From Quatrionicoccus australiensis (lineage in GTDB: Bacteria > Pseudomonadota > Gammaproteobacteria > Burkholderiales > Rhodocyclaceae): a stretch of 64,000 nt of DNA. The first letter of the stretch is position 1. The number at the start of each line of letters is the position of its first letter. Below, piece by piece: positions 26,767 to 34,793 of this stretch. The translations under genes were made by a program, and so were the position numbers. Below the pieces are notes generated by a model. That model was not told where the DNA came from, searched no databases, and was given only the letters and a program-made list of their open reading frames with translations. The stretch spans positions 2,461,001 to 2,525,000 of the forward strand of contig NZ_JAHBAH010000001.1 in the NCBI RefSeq assembly GCF_020510425.1, written 5' to 3'.

Positions 26767-27750
26767 TTAGTCGCAGCGTTTGAAGCTGCCGTCGTCCGGC
26801 GAGAAGTAGATGGCGCGGTTGCGTCCGTCATGCTTCGCCTGATAGAGCGCAACATCGGCCGAAGAGAGCAGGGTGTGGATGTCGGTTTCACCATCCGGCT
26901 GCATGACGGCACAGCCGATGCTGACGGTCAGGTGCGGGGCAATCTTCGATGCGGCATTGGCAATCGCCTGTGTAGCTACCCGCAGGCGCAGCGTTTCTGC
27001 GAGGTGGCTGATCTCGGCTTCGCTCAGTTCGGGCAGGATCAGCGCAAATTCTTCACCACCATAGCGCGCCAGCAGATCGAGGCCGGGGCGTACTGCATCC
27101 TTGAGCAAGCCGGCCAGTTCGGTCAGGCGCGCATCGCCCTGGTCACGCCCATAGTGGCTGTTGTAGGCGCTGAAATGGTCGATGTCGATGATCATCAGGC
27201 CGAGCGGCTGCCGATTGCGTTGCGCCTTGAGAAAGTCTGCGGCCAGGGTTTCGTCGAACTGGCGCCGGTTGGCGACGCCGGTCAATGCATCCTGGGTCGT
27301 TGTCCGGCGCAGGGTTTCGGTTTGTTGCCGCAGCAGGCGTTCGCGCGAGATGTTGGCGGTCATGTCGCTGATCTGGATCAGGCAGGCCGCCTTCGGATCG
27401 GCATCACGCAGCGGCATGACGTGGATCATCTGCTGCATGCGGCGTTCCCGGTCGCGATCCTGCGGCGTCTGGAACAAAGGCAGCAGGGCGCCGTGCAGGG
27501 CGGGCGACAGGAGAGAGGGGAGACGGTCGCGGATGGCGTGCTCGATCGCCTGTTCGAGACGGCTCCCCTGTGCCGCCGGGAACGTCTCGACAAACGGCCG
27601 TCCGGCCAGCATTTCTGCCGTCAGGCCGCTGCGCCGGGCCAGCCAGCGGTTGCTGTGCAGCACACAGGCATGGGTATCGAGAATGACGATGCCGACTTCC
27701 AGGGTGTCGAGCACCGTGTGCAGGCTGCCAATGCCCAACTGCTCAGACAT
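26767..27750 (-). CDS. PAS-GGDEF diguanylate cyclase
   Basis: 327 residues. An N-terminal PAS domain (VLDTLEVGIVILDTHACVLHSN) and a linker lead to a GGDEF domain with active ARYGGEEF. The inhibitory RxxD site is not formed (RPGLD five residues out), so it may escape product inhibition. The start overlaps the cheC-like stop (TGATG), placing c-di-GMP synthesis in one operon with a CheY-like regulator and its probable phosphatase. Confidence 0.9.
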   Translation of the reverse strand: MSEQLGIGSLHTVLDTLEVGIVILDTHACVLHSNRWLARRSGLTAEMLAGRPFVETFPAAQGSRLEQAIEHAIRDRLPSLLSPALHGALLPLFQTPQDRDRERRMQQMIHVMPLRDADPKAACLIQISDMTANISRERLLRQQTETLRRTTTQDALTGVANRRQFDETLAADFLKAQRNRQPLGLMIIDIDHFSAYNSHYGRDQGDARLTELAGLLKDAVRPGLDLLARYGGEEFALILPELSEAEISHLAETLRLRVATQAIANAASKIAPHLTVSIGCAVMQPDGETDIHTLLSSADVALYQAKHDGRNRAIYFSPDDGSFKRCD

Positions 27751-28364
27751 CAGGCCAGTCCCTGCTCATTCAGATAGCGGTCAAGACAGGCAAGCAAGCT
27801 GCTCATCGAGGCGACGCTGAGCAAGAACAGGATATGGCCCTGGATGCGTTGCTGGCTGATCACCATATCGACCTGCAGCAACAACACCATCTGTTCGTCG
27901 CTGCCGTCGAGAATCGGCAGGTTTTCGGTATTGCCGAAGCGATGCAGCGGCAGCGTGCTGTCGAAACTGATGTGGAAAATGTCGGCCAGCGAACTCATGC
28001 AGGCATTGAGGATGATGTTGCCGATTTCGCACATCGCTTCCTGCTCGAACTCCGAGAGCTCCTCGATGCTCATGTGCGGGCCGACCATCAGGCGGACGAT
28101 CTCCAGCGCGTTGCTTTCCGGGAATACGAGCATGGCCTGCGCATCGAAAGGGCCGGAAAAGGTCTGGCTGACCGTGCTGAACTGGTCGAGTTCCGCGCCA
28201 AGCAGAATCTGGGTGGCCTGGTCACGATGTACCAGTGAAACGGCTGGCGCAGTCAGCAAGACCTCGTCGTTGACGATCTGGCTGAGGCTGGATGCGGCGC
28301 GTCCGACGCCGATGTTGAAGATTTCACCCAGTGCGTCGAGCTGCAGTTCGTTCAGCGGGCGCAC
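27750..28364 (-). CDS. CheC-like CheY-phosphate phosphatase
   Basis: 204 residues from GTG 28364, which has GAGG six bases upstream and follows the cheY-like stop by one base. ATG 28391 would overlap that gene by 26 bp. Two phosphatase motifs are visible: DALGEIFN with a downstream proline, and EAMCEIGN, the two-site layout of CheC rather than CheX. Such proteins hydrolyse CheY-phosphate. CheC is most familiar outside the Proteobacteria and usually partners CheD, which is not here. The partner is presumably the receiver protein encoded just upstream. Confidence 0.82.
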   Translation of the reverse strand: MRPLNELQLDALGEIFNIGVGRAASSLSQIVNDEVLLTAPAVSLVHRDQATQILLGAELDQFSTVSQTFSGPFDAQAMLVFPESNALEIVRLMVGPHMSIEELSEFEQEAMCEIGNIILNACMSSLADIFHISFDSTLPLHRFGNTENLPILDGSDEQMVLLLQVDMVISQQRIQGHILFLLSVASMSSLLACLDRYLNEQGLA

Positions 28365-28365
28365 G

Positions 28366-28767
28366 TCAAGCCTCGAAAAAGGCGATGGCATCGGCCACCG
28401 ACTGCGCGGTAATCGGCTTGGCGACGAAATGGACGCCAGCGCGCGCCGCGGCTTCGCGCGTGCTTTCCTGGATGTTGGCCGTGCACAGTGCGATACGTGT
28501 TTCCGGGTGGCGCATGCGGATGCGTCCGGCAGCCTCCAGGCCGCTGATGCCCGGCATGTTGACATCCATGCTGACGAAATCGGGGCATTCCTTCTCGATG
28601 GCGAGGAGTGCCTCGTCGCCGCTGATCGCTTCGCTGATGCGCCACTCGGGGCGGCTGTCGGCAACGATGGCGCGGATCAGCATGCGCGACATGCGACTGT
28701 CATCGACGATCAGCAGCAGAGGAGAAGGTTTGTTTTCCATCCCGTAATTATGATCAATATTGGCCAT
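28366..28767 (-). CDS. CheY-like single-domain response regulator
   Basis: 133 residues consisting only of a receiver domain: LLLIVDDSRMSR, phosphorylatable Asp in FVSMDVNMPG, Thr in LCTANIQ, and Lys in FVAKPI. ATG 28740 is an alternative start nine residues in; neither start has a strong ribosome site. It heads a three-gene operon with a CheC-like phosphatase and a diguanylate cyclase, so its phosphorylation probably feeds into adhesion or motility control. Confidence 0.9.
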   Translation of the reverse strand: MANIDHNYGMENKPSPLLLIVDDSRMSRMLIRAIVADSRPEWRISEAISGDEALLAIEKECPDFVSMDVNMPGISGLEAAGRIRMRHPETRIALCTANIQESTREAAARAGVHFVAKPITAQSVADAIAFFEA

Positions 28768-28865
28768 GTTTATTACCGGGAAATGTAAATTTTGCCATCC
28801 GGCGATTTCCCTTGCCGGCCAGCGGTCGACCGCCGGGAAGTGCGTTTTTTGGTGGCCGAAAAGGC

Positions 28866-28894
28866 GAAAGCCCCGCAGGGGGGGCGGGGCTTTC
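28866..28894 (-). terminator. Strong stem-loop between the unknown gene and the cheY-like gene
   Basis: A perfect 11-bp stem, GAAAGCCCCGC (28866-28876) with GCGGGGCTTTC (28884-28894), and a 7-base loop. On the minus strand it is followed by GCCTTTTC, a weak T tract, so it may terminate the gene at 29027-29362. A second dyad (GGTGGCC/GGCCACC) lies just beside it. Apart from these the stretch 28768-29026 holds nothing recognisable. Confidence 0.6.
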
Positions 28895-29026
28895 GGGCGG
28901 TGGCCTCAGGGGGAGGTGGCCACCTAGGCTGTTGGGGTTCAGCGCATGGATGCAAGATACGGCCAGACGGATGGCAACTCAAGTAACGGTTTGCGACAAG
29001 AGGTATCCGTTTGTTCGCCGGGCGGC

Positions 29027-29362
29027 TCAAGCCTGGGGGGCGTGGGCTGCGCTCAGTTTCTCGGAGACGAACTCGGCACGCGCAGTCGAGTTGTTTTCCT
29101 GACTGTTGGCTGTACACCAGGCGCTGAATTCTTCCGGAACGATCTGGCATTCCAGGGCAAGAACGCCGGAGCGCTGGAAGTTGCGGCGGGCGGCGACGGC
29201 GATGGCTTTCCATTTGGCAAAGGAATCCTCGAAGCATTCGGGATCGGTTGCCGTGGCTTTGACCTGAGCCCAGGTTTCCTCAGTATACCAGGTGACGCCG
29301 ATGACCAGCGACTGGCTGCGGCGTTTTGCTTTCAGGCTTTGATAAAGGGTCGGTTTTCTCAT
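29027..29362 (-). CDS. Hypothetical protein
   Basis: 111 residues from ATG 29362. It is hydrophilic, predicted mostly helical, and has basic residues at the N-terminus (MRKPTLYQSLKAKRRSQ) followed by VIGVTWYTEETWAQVKATATDPECFEDSFAKW. I do not recognise the family. ATG 29416 would add 18 residues with little family character. The absence of a signal peptide suggests a cytoplasmic protein. It stands alone between the chemotaxis operon and mobA. Confidence 0.6.
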   Translation of the reverse strand: MRKPTLYQSLKAKRRSQSLVIGVTWYTEETWAQVKATATDPECFEDSFAKWKAIAVAARRNFQRSGVLALECQIVPEEFSAWCTANSQENNSTARAEFVSEKLSAAHAPQA

Positions 29363-29523
29363 GCTCGGGATCCGTGCTGCCAGGTTGCAAGATGACCCTG
29401 TTTGCACGCAAGACACGCGCCAAGCGCGAAAGACTTTTAAATCAGTTGCTTGGTCGATGCGAGCTGCGTCGGGTTTGCAACAACCGATCTGCTTCGGCGC
29501 GTGGCTTTGTCGGACTCGCGTCC

Positions 29524-30117
29524 TCAGGTGGTGATGTCGAAGCGGGAAAGCTCTTCACGCGTATTGATGTTTTCGAAGGCGGCCGCAACGTCGTCGAAAG
29601 GCACCTCGACGACCTTCAGTGTCGAATACCAGCGCTCGAACTTGCGCTCGCCGTTGGCGAGATAGGCGGTCAGGTGCGGCAGCAGTTCACGCCGGCAAAG
29701 GCAGAAAACCGGATGCGGCTGGTCGAAGGTGCGGGCCACTGCCAGCTCGGCCTGGCCGGCGGTCAACGCTTGCTGCAGGCGGAAAACCAGATCGCTCGGC
29801 AGAAATGGCGAGTCGCAGGGGGCCGTGGCGACCAACGGATGTGTCGCTGCCGACAGGGCGGCATGCAGTCCGGCGAGGGGGCCGGCAAAGTCGGGAATCC
29901 GGTCGGCAACGACGGGGTGACCGAAGTCGGCATAGCGCTCGGTATTCTGGTTGGCATTGATCAGGAGTTCGTCCACCTGCGGTGCCAGGCGCTCGATGAC
30001 CCAGTCCACCATCGGTCTGCCGAGCAACTCCTGCAAGCCTTTGTCGATGCCGCCCATGCGCCGTCCGAGGCCGCCTGCAAGGACAACACCGGTAATTTTC
30101 TCTTTCATGCTGATCAT
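29524..30117 (-). CDS. mobA: Molybdenum cofactor guanylyltransferase
   Basis: 197 residues. It transfers GMP from GTP to molybdopterin, giving the guanine dinucleotide form used by DMSO-reductase-family enzymes. The nucleotide-binding loop VLAGGLGRRMGGIDKGL and the later VATAPCDSPFLP are diagnostic. ATG 30117 is chosen because GAG lies five bases upstream; ATG 30108 is also possible. No other molybdenum gene is nearby. Confidence 0.93.
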   Translation of the reverse strand: MISMKEKITGVVLAGGLGRRMGGIDKGLQELLGRPMVDWVIERLAPQVDELLINANQNTERYADFGHPVVADRIPDFAGPLAGLHAALSAATHPLVATAPCDSPFLPSDLVFRLQQALTAGQAELAVARTFDQPHPVFCLCRRELLPHLTAYLANGERKFERWYSTLKVVEVPFDDVAAAFENINTREELSRFDITT

Positions 30118-30571
30118 TGCTCGTGGCCGGTGCAAGTGAGTTGGGGCCATTGTCTTGCCGGTCTGTCAGCAAGGATTTTGGGCTGCCCGGTTTGCTGGTT
30201 CGTCATGGCTGGCATTGTACGTGTCCGGTTTCCTGGTGTTGCGCCGGGGTGCTTTGTTTTTTGCATCCTGAAATCGGTTGCCTCTGGTTCTTTTTGCCTT
30301 TGCTGTTTGCGCGCTTGACGCGGCTGGAGCAGGCGCAAGCTGTTTCCTTGCGGACCGCGAAATCGATTCGTCGATTCTCGCGAAATCCTTGTCCGGCATT
30401 TGTTTCTGCCCTTCTCACTAAGATTAGCGATAGCGCGACTTATGACGGCTGTTATGATTTTGTCAGCCTATAAAAAAATAGAAAAAAATATTTCATCATG
30501 CTGATCGCCCTGGCGCCGGATTTGCCGTTTTTTAATGCGGTGCCGGTTGCTGCGTCGATGCCGAGTCCCTC
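30118..30571. other. Intergenic region upstream of mobA and the two-receiver regulator
   Basis: A divergent promoter region of about 450 bp. It is AT-richer near its right side (runs of A around 30473-30490) and presumably holds promoters for both genes, but I cannot single out a convincing -35/-10 pair. The open frames inside it look like chance. Confidence 0.5.
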
Positions 30572-31579
30572 GTGAATTCCATCCTTTGTATCGATCCTTC
30601 CCGCAGTTTTTGCGGCCTGCTGTGCAGTCTGGCCAGTGAGTCCGGCTTGCAGGCGATTCTCTGTCATGACGCAGAGGAGGCCAGATTGCACCTTGATGGT
30701 CCGCACCCCTTCATTTTGATGATCGTCGCGAATGATCTGGGGGATGCCGAGGATGGCATGCGTCTGATCGAACAGGCACGGCTTCAGCCCAAGCGGGCGA
30801 CGATGCCGATTGCCTACGTGATGCAGGATCGTGACCTTGAGCTGGCGCATGAGGCCTTCCAGGCTGGCGCAACCGAGGTCGTGCTGCGCGACGATGATGA
30901 CCTGATCCGGCATTTCATTCTCGAGGCGGCTAACTCGCGCTACAAGTCCTTGCAGCCGGGGCGGGTTCTGCTGGTCGAGGATGAAAACTGCCAGGCCGAG
31001 CATCTGGAGGAGGTTTGCGCCTTGCAGGGACTGACGGTCGATCGCTGCATTTCGATGGAGGAGGGCGTCGCCCGCTTGCAACGCGGCGAATACCAGTTGG
31101 CGATCATCGATATCCTGCTCAAAGGCATGAGCAGCGGTTTGTCCCTGGTCCGCCACATTCGCCAGTTGCCGCCGCCGCGTTCGTTGATGCCCATCCTGGT
31201 GATTTCCGGTTTTGATGATGTGGCCCGACGTGTCGAAGCCTTGCGCATAGGTGCCGACGATTTTCTCGCCAAGCCGTTTGCCGAAGAAGAGCTGGTCTGG
31301 CGCCTGCAAAGAATTACCCAGGGGCGCCCCGGCAGCGAGCCGGAGGTTTCGCGCGCGGCCATTCCGGACATGGCGTTCTGGCAGCAGCACGGTCTTTCGT
31401 CGCGCGAAAGCGAAATTTGCGAAGCCCTGATCCGCGGCGTGAACGACAAGCAGATCGCCAGCGATCTTGATATTTCTTTCTGGACGGTGCGCACGCATAT
31501 CTCCCGGATATTTTCCAAACTCGGGGTGCTCAACCGGCGTGAACTGATGGCCCGTTATCTGCCGAGCATGGGTGGTTAA
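30572..31579 (+). CDS. Two-receiver response regulator with LuxR-type DNA-binding domain
   Basis: 335 residues from a GTG start. The first receiver (1-115) is degenerate: the phosphoacceptor position in ILMIVANDLGDAEDG appears to be Asn. The second (about 129-250) is complete with LLVEDE, Asp in LAIIDILLKG and Lys in FLAKPF. The C-terminus is a LuxR/GerE helix-turn-helix (LSSRESEICEALIRGVNDKQIASDLDISFWTVRTHISRIFSKLGV). It is therefore a phosphorylation-controlled transcription factor with an extra pseudo-receiver. No kinase is adjacent. Confidence 0.88.
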   Translation: MNSILCIDPSRSFCGLLCSLASESGLQAILCHDAEEARLHLDGPHPFILMIVANDLGDAEDGMRLIEQARLQPKRATMPIAYVMQDRDLELAHEAFQAGATEVVLRDDDDLIRHFILEAANSRYKSLQPGRVLLVEDENCQAEHLEEVCALQGLTVDRCISMEEGVARLQRGEYQLAIIDILLKGMSSGLSLVRHIRQLPPPRSLMPILVISGFDDVARRVEALRIGADDFLAKPFAEEELVWRLQRITQGRPGSEPEVSRAAIPDMAFWQQHGLSSRESEICEALIRGVNDKQIASDLDISFWTVRTHISRIFSKLGVLNRRELMARYLPSMGG

Positions 31580-31709
31580 CGAATTGTGAATTCAACATTC
31601 GACTTTATCGAGCGTGCGCAATGAGCCTGGACCGCCTTTCCCTTGAGCGCCGTCGCGGCGTTGCGCAGGAGCGTAATTGCCGTAGCGGCCGGAAAACCGG
31701 GGTGCTGGC

Positions 31710-32102
31710 GTGAAGGGCGGTTTTTCCGGGCTGGCGTTCAACAGCGAAAATGCCGACCTGGATGTTCAGCATAAAAAGCTGCTGGCGCTCTGTGAGCGGG
31801 CGGCCGAGCTTGCGGATGACAATACTGCGTCGTCCAGCGAGAAATTTCACATTCTTCTCAATGACCTGGCGATTTATGCCCGCGCTTACTTTTCCGCGGA
31901 AGAGGATCGTCTGCGGCAAACCAATCCGCTGTTGCTCGCCGAGCATCAGGAAGAGTACATCAGCTATGAGCAGCAGCTCACGGATCTCCTGATGGCCGCC
32001 AGTCGCGGGGTTCTCGACCGAAGCGGCCTGCTTCAGTTGTTGACCGCGTGGCGCGACTCGCGCGTGGCGCGTCCCAGCGTCCGCTACTGGTCACCCAAGT
32101 AA
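31710..32102 (+). CDS. Bacteriohemerythrin-fold protein with altered iron ligands
   Basis: 130 residues from a GTG start. Spacing of key residues follows the bacteriohemerythrin pattern H22-H58-E62-H77-H81-H117-D122: here H21 (DVQHKK), Y60 and E64 (AYFSAEE), H79 and Y83 (EHQEEY). Two ligand histidines are thus tyrosines, and the last H/D pair is missing (WRDSRVAR). A normal oxygen-binding di-iron site is unlikely; a mononuclear site or a purely structural role is possible. It follows the two-receiver regulator after 130 bp. The GTG lacks a good ribosome site, so the exact start is uncertain. Confidence 0.7.
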   Translation: MKGGFSGLAFNSENADLDVQHKKLLALCERAAELADDNTASSSEKFHILLNDLAIYARAYFSAEEDRLRQTNPLLLAEHQEEYISYEQQLTDLLMAASRGVLDRSGLLQLLTAWRDSRVARPSVRYWSPK

Positions 32103-32116
32103 CTCGTTCAGGCGGG

Positions 32117-32146
32117 CAAAAAAAGCCCGGCATTTTGGGCCGGGCT
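32117..32146 (-). terminator. Rho-independent terminator of the minus-strand gene at 32263-32631
   Basis: Minus strand: AGCCCGGC (32146-32139), a 7-base loop, GCCGGGCT (32131-32124), then seven T residues. It probably also serves as a stop between convergent genes. Confidence 0.85.
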
Positions 32147-32262
32147 AACAGGGGGATTCTGATGCTCCCAAGGATGGGCTTGGGAGAGGTCAGCTTAGCG
32201 AATGCAGCCCCCTGTTTCCGTGCGCTGGCGCGCACAGCGAACATGCCGCAAAAGGTGCCGGC

Positions 32263-32631
32263 TTACTTGACCGGAGCCTCGGGTGCTTCACCGGCGGCCG
32301 GCGTGATTTCAGTCAGGGTCAGGAAGCCATCGGGTGACTTGACGATCTTGTAGACCGCATCCGGCTTTTCGCTCGATTTCTTGAGCACGTTCTGCCACTC
32401 GATCTCGGCGCTCTTCAGGCCGTCGATTTTTTTATGCACGGAAGCGATGCTGTCGGCCAGATCGCTCTTCAGGCTCTCGTTGAATTGCTCGACCTTGCTT
32501 GCTGTCGGATTCAGCACCAGCAGCACGGTATTGGCCAGCGACAGTGCGAAGGCGCCGCCGGCGAGAATGGTCACCAGCTTGGACGGGCCGGCTGATGCGG
32601 CTTTGGGTGAATCGGTGATATCTGCGGACAT
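32263..32631 (-). CDS. Small membrane-anchored coiled-coil protein
   Basis: 122 residues. A short Ser/Ala-rich N-terminus is followed by one membrane helix (VTILAGGAFALSLANTVLLVL), then a helical region with coiled-coil character (KVEQFNESLKSDLADSIASVHKKIDGLKSAEIEWQNVLKKS) and an acidic tail. The family is not recognised. It heads away from the neighbouring small gene at 32672-32923, which lies upstream in the same direction with a 40-bp gap, and ends at a clear terminator. Confidence 0.7.
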   Translation of the reverse strand: MSADITDSPKAASAGPSKLVTILAGGAFALSLANTVLLVLNPTASKVEQFNESLKSDLADSIASVHKKIDGLKSAEIEWQNVLKKSSEKPDAVYKIVKSPDGFLTLTEITPAAGEAPEAPVK

Positions 32632-32671
32632 GCTTGTCTCCTTGATTGTCGGTCTGCGGTGATCTTGCCGA

Positions 32672-32923
32672 TCACCTGCCCGCCAGTGCTGCCCAGGCTG
32701 CCAGGTCGGCGCGCTCGATGAAGGTTTCCAGGCGATTGATGTTGCCCGGCAACTGTCGGCCTTCCCATTGTTCGGTAGCCCAGCGCTTGACGCTGGCGTG
32801 CAACTCGCCGTGCTCGATGGCGCGGGCCAGCATCACTTCTGCATCATGCTCCGAAATCAGGCCGCTTTCCAGACTCTTTGCCGCTGCGGCAAGGCTGATG
32901 CTGGTCGGGGAGTGGGTGGTCAT
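32672..32923 (-). CDS. Hypothetical small protein
   Basis: 83 residues from ATG 32923, with a strong AGGAGG site six bases upstream that decides the start. The protein is helical and soluble (SLESGLISEHDAEVMLARAIEHGELHASVKRWATEQWEG). No family recognised. It lies between a DUF2798 gene and a membrane-anchored protein gene on the same strand and is likely co-transcribed with them. Confidence 0.7.
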   Translation of the reverse strand: MTTHSPTSISLAAAAKSLESGLISEHDAEVMLARAIEHGELHASVKRWATEQWEGRQLPGNINRLETFIERADLAAWAALAGR

Positions 32924-32946
32924 TGCTTGCCTCCTGAAAATAGGGA

Positions 32947-33192
32947 TTAAGCCTGGCGGTGGTCGGCCCCGAGCCACGCGAGAATCTTGCCGGTCAGCTT
33001 CACCGACACCGGAATGGCGAGAAAAGCCGTACAGGCGGCAATCGGCCAGGCGACGATGAAGGCATGTGCCCACAGGGCAAGGAAATTCCCGGGCAGGCCG
33101 AGGTTGAGCCAGGTGACAAATCCGGTCATCAGACCGGCCATGATGCCGGACATGATGATCGGCTGGATATGCTTGGGTTTGAGTCGTGACAT
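32947..33192 (-). CDS. DUF2798-family small membrane protein
   Basis: 81 residues from ATG 33192. Two membrane helices (PIIMSGIMAGLMTGFVTWLNL and WAHAFIVAWPIAACTAFLAIPV) match the DUF2798 layout, which has two such helices with a conserved proline before the first. The function of the family is unknown. It is first in a run of three small genes reading to the terminator at 32117. Confidence 0.78.
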   Translation of the reverse strand: MSRLKPKHIQPIIMSGIMAGLMTGFVTWLNLGLPGNFLALWAHAFIVAWPIAACTAFLAIPVSVKLTGKILAWLGADHRQA

Positions 33193-33291
33193 GAAAATCC
33201 GTAGTGATCTGGCGGTGGACCGTAACGCCAGCCGCAAATATGCAGGAGTCGGGCGATGCCGTCAAAGTGCGGCGCCCGGGTGCGGTGGACG

Positions 33292-33330
33292 AAAAAAAGA
33301 CCGGAAGCCCGAACGTGTCGGGGTTTCCGG
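33292..33330 (-). terminator. Rho-independent terminator of yggL
   Basis: Minus strand: a long stem CCGGAAACCCCGA with TTCGGGCTTCCGG, 4-base loop, followed by TCTTTTTTT. It lies just beyond the yggL stop at 33357. Confidence 0.88.
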
Positions 33331-33356
33331 CCTGTTGCGGCGCCTTGCGCTGGCGC

Positions 33357-33674
33357 TTATTGCCAGGCGTCGACCAGTTCGCTGACTTCGGCCGACTTGA
33401 TTTCGGCGCGGGCGGCCAGCCAGTCGCGTACGGCGACGCGGTCTTCGTCCGAAGCGTCGCAGCGCGTGTCGCGGCAGACGAAGCCCCAGGAGAAGCTGCC
33501 GCCACACATCAGCTTGCGGGCTTCGATGACTTCGCAGATGAAGGCTTCGAGCAGGGCATCATGCGCGGCGGTGTCGAGTTCGGCGTGGAATTCGACGGAG
33601 AAGGTGAAGCCCAGCTCCTTGTATTCCCCGAGGTGGAGTTTCTTGCGCTGGCGGTGGTTGTGGTTCTTGGACAT
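33357..33674 (-). CDS. yggL: YggL-family (DUF469) ribosome-associated protein
   Basis: 105 residues from ATG 33674. The pattern RQRKKLHLGEYKELGFTFSVEF, then ICEVIEARKLMCGGSFSWGFVC and WLAARAEIKSAEVSELVDAW matches YggL, a small protein reported to bind the 50S ribosomal subunit. It is soluble and cytoplasmic. It lies directly downstream of the tRNA terminator and ends at its own strong terminator. Confidence 0.88.
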   Translation of the reverse strand: MSKNHNHRQRKKLHLGEYKELGFTFSVEFHAELDTAAHDALLEAFICEVIEARKLMCGGSFSWGFVCRDTRCDASDEDRVAVRDWLAARAEIKSAEVSELVDAWQ

Positions 33675-33709
33675 GGCGGGGTGGCTCCGGATGGGCTGCA
33701 ACATGGGCG

Positions 33710-33753
33710 AAAAAAAAGCCAAAACCCTCGATTCATTCAAGTGTTTCGGCTTT
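33710..33753 (-). terminator. Likely terminator of the tRNA pair
   Basis: Minus strand: AAAGCCGAAAC, a loop, GTTTTGGCTTT, then an eight-T run. It lies immediately downstream of tRNA-Leu and upstream of yggL. Confidence 0.7.
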
Positions 33754-33771
33754 CTTCCGACTGCTTGTACT

Positions 33772-33856
33772 TGGTGCTCTGGGCGAGACTCGAACTCGCA
33801 CACCTTACGGCACTACCCCCTCAAGATAGCGTGTCTACCAATTTCACCACCAGAGC
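33772..33856 (-). tRNA. tRNA-Leu (GAG)
   Basis: 85 bases with CCA encoded. The acceptor GCTCTGG pairs with CCAGAGC. The D loop has GGTAGACACGC, the anticodon stem CTATC/GGTAG encloses TTGAGGG with anticodon GAG, and there is a class II variable arm and the T arm GTTCGAGTC. It lies two bases downstream of tRNA-Val. Confidence 0.95.
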
Positions 33857-33858
33857 CC

Positions 33859-33934
33859 TGGTGCGTCCTGACGGGGTCGAACCGCCGACATTCGCCTTGT
33901 AAGGGCGACGCTCTACCAACTGAGCTAAGAACGC
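33859..33934 (-). tRNA. tRNA-Val (UAC)
   Basis: 76 bases with CCA encoded. The acceptor GCGTTCT pairs with AGGACGC, the D arm is AGCTCAGTTGGTAGAGC, the anticodon loop CTTACAA has anticodon TAC, and the T loop is GGTTCGACC. It is first of a two-tRNA transcript. Confidence 0.96.
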
Positions 33935-34019
33935 GAAAGGGCGCGGATTATAGCCGGTAATGCGGGGTGTTCGTCAAGGTTATTGACTAAACAGGCGAAA
34001 TTTATTCCGGCGCGGGATA

Positions 34020-34793
34020 ATGCCGGGCCGCGTCGTGGCCTCCTGCGGCGCCTGCTATCTTCCGGAGATCCTTGTCTTGCCTGAATCCGCCGATCTTTTG
34101 ACGCAGCCCAGCGAGCCGCGCGACTTTGTCGAGTGGCGGCGCGGCCGGACGCGTTACGCGGTGTGGGCGCTTGATGTCGATGTGCCGGCGGTGCGCCAGC
34201 GGGTCGCTGCCGCCTGTGCGCCGGTGGCCGACCAACTGCTTCCCGGCTATGGCCGGCAGCCGCACCTGACCGTGCATCTGTGCGGTTTCCCGAAGGCGGA
34301 GGCTGATTTTGCCGATGATTATGGTGTCGACCGCCTGGCGGCCGAGGTCGCGGCGTTGCGCCGGGCACGGCCAGCGGCCTTCGCCATTGAAATCGGTGCG
34401 CCGGCCAGTTTTGCCTCAGCCGCCTACCTGGCGGTGCGCGATCCGGCCGGCGGTATTGCCAGTTTGCGTCGGAGCCTTGATTCGGCGGCCGGCGAGGCCG
34501 ATTTCTCCTACACGCCGCACATCACCATCGGTCTTTATCGCGGCGCTTTTCCGCTCGCCGCGACGGTCGACCGTCTGGCGCAGGGCAAAATCGAGCCTTC
34601 CTGCACGTTGACCGTCGGCCGCCTGGCCTTGATGAGCTACGCCGCGGCCGTGATCGGCGGGCCGCTGGCGACGGTCGCCGAGTTCGATTTCGCCAGCGGC
34701 GAGTTGCTGGTGCGCGATGCCCGGCAGATGCGGGAATTTTTCGGCGAGCATTGGCCGGCGCGTCTGGCTGCGGGAAAATGCGTCGATGAATAG
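34020..34793 (+). CDS. 2H phosphoesterase / 2'-5' RNA ligase-like protein
   Basis: 257 residues. The two catalytic HxT motifs of the 2H superfamily are PHLTVHL and PHITIGL, about 110 residues apart as in LigT and cyclic phosphodiesterases. Enzymes of this fold act on 2',3'-cyclic or 2'-5' phosphodiester bonds in RNA or small nucleotides. The N-terminal 40 residues look unlike the domain, so a later start such as TTG 34077 is possible. It overlaps gluQ by 8 bp and follows the tRNA genes in the opposite orientation; tRNA processing would fit. Confidence 0.82.
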   Translation: MPGRVVASCGACYLPEILVLPESADLLTQPSEPRDFVEWRRGRTRYAVWALDVDVPAVRQRVAAACAPVADQLLPGYGRQPHLTVHLCGFPKAEADFADDYGVDRLAAEVAALRRARPAAFAIEIGAPASFASAAYLAVRDPAGGIASLRRSLDSAAGEADFSYTPHITIGLYRGAFPLAATVDRLAQGKIEPSCTLTVGRLALMSYAAAVIGGPLATVAEFDFASGELLVRDARQMREFFGEHWPARLAAGKCVDE

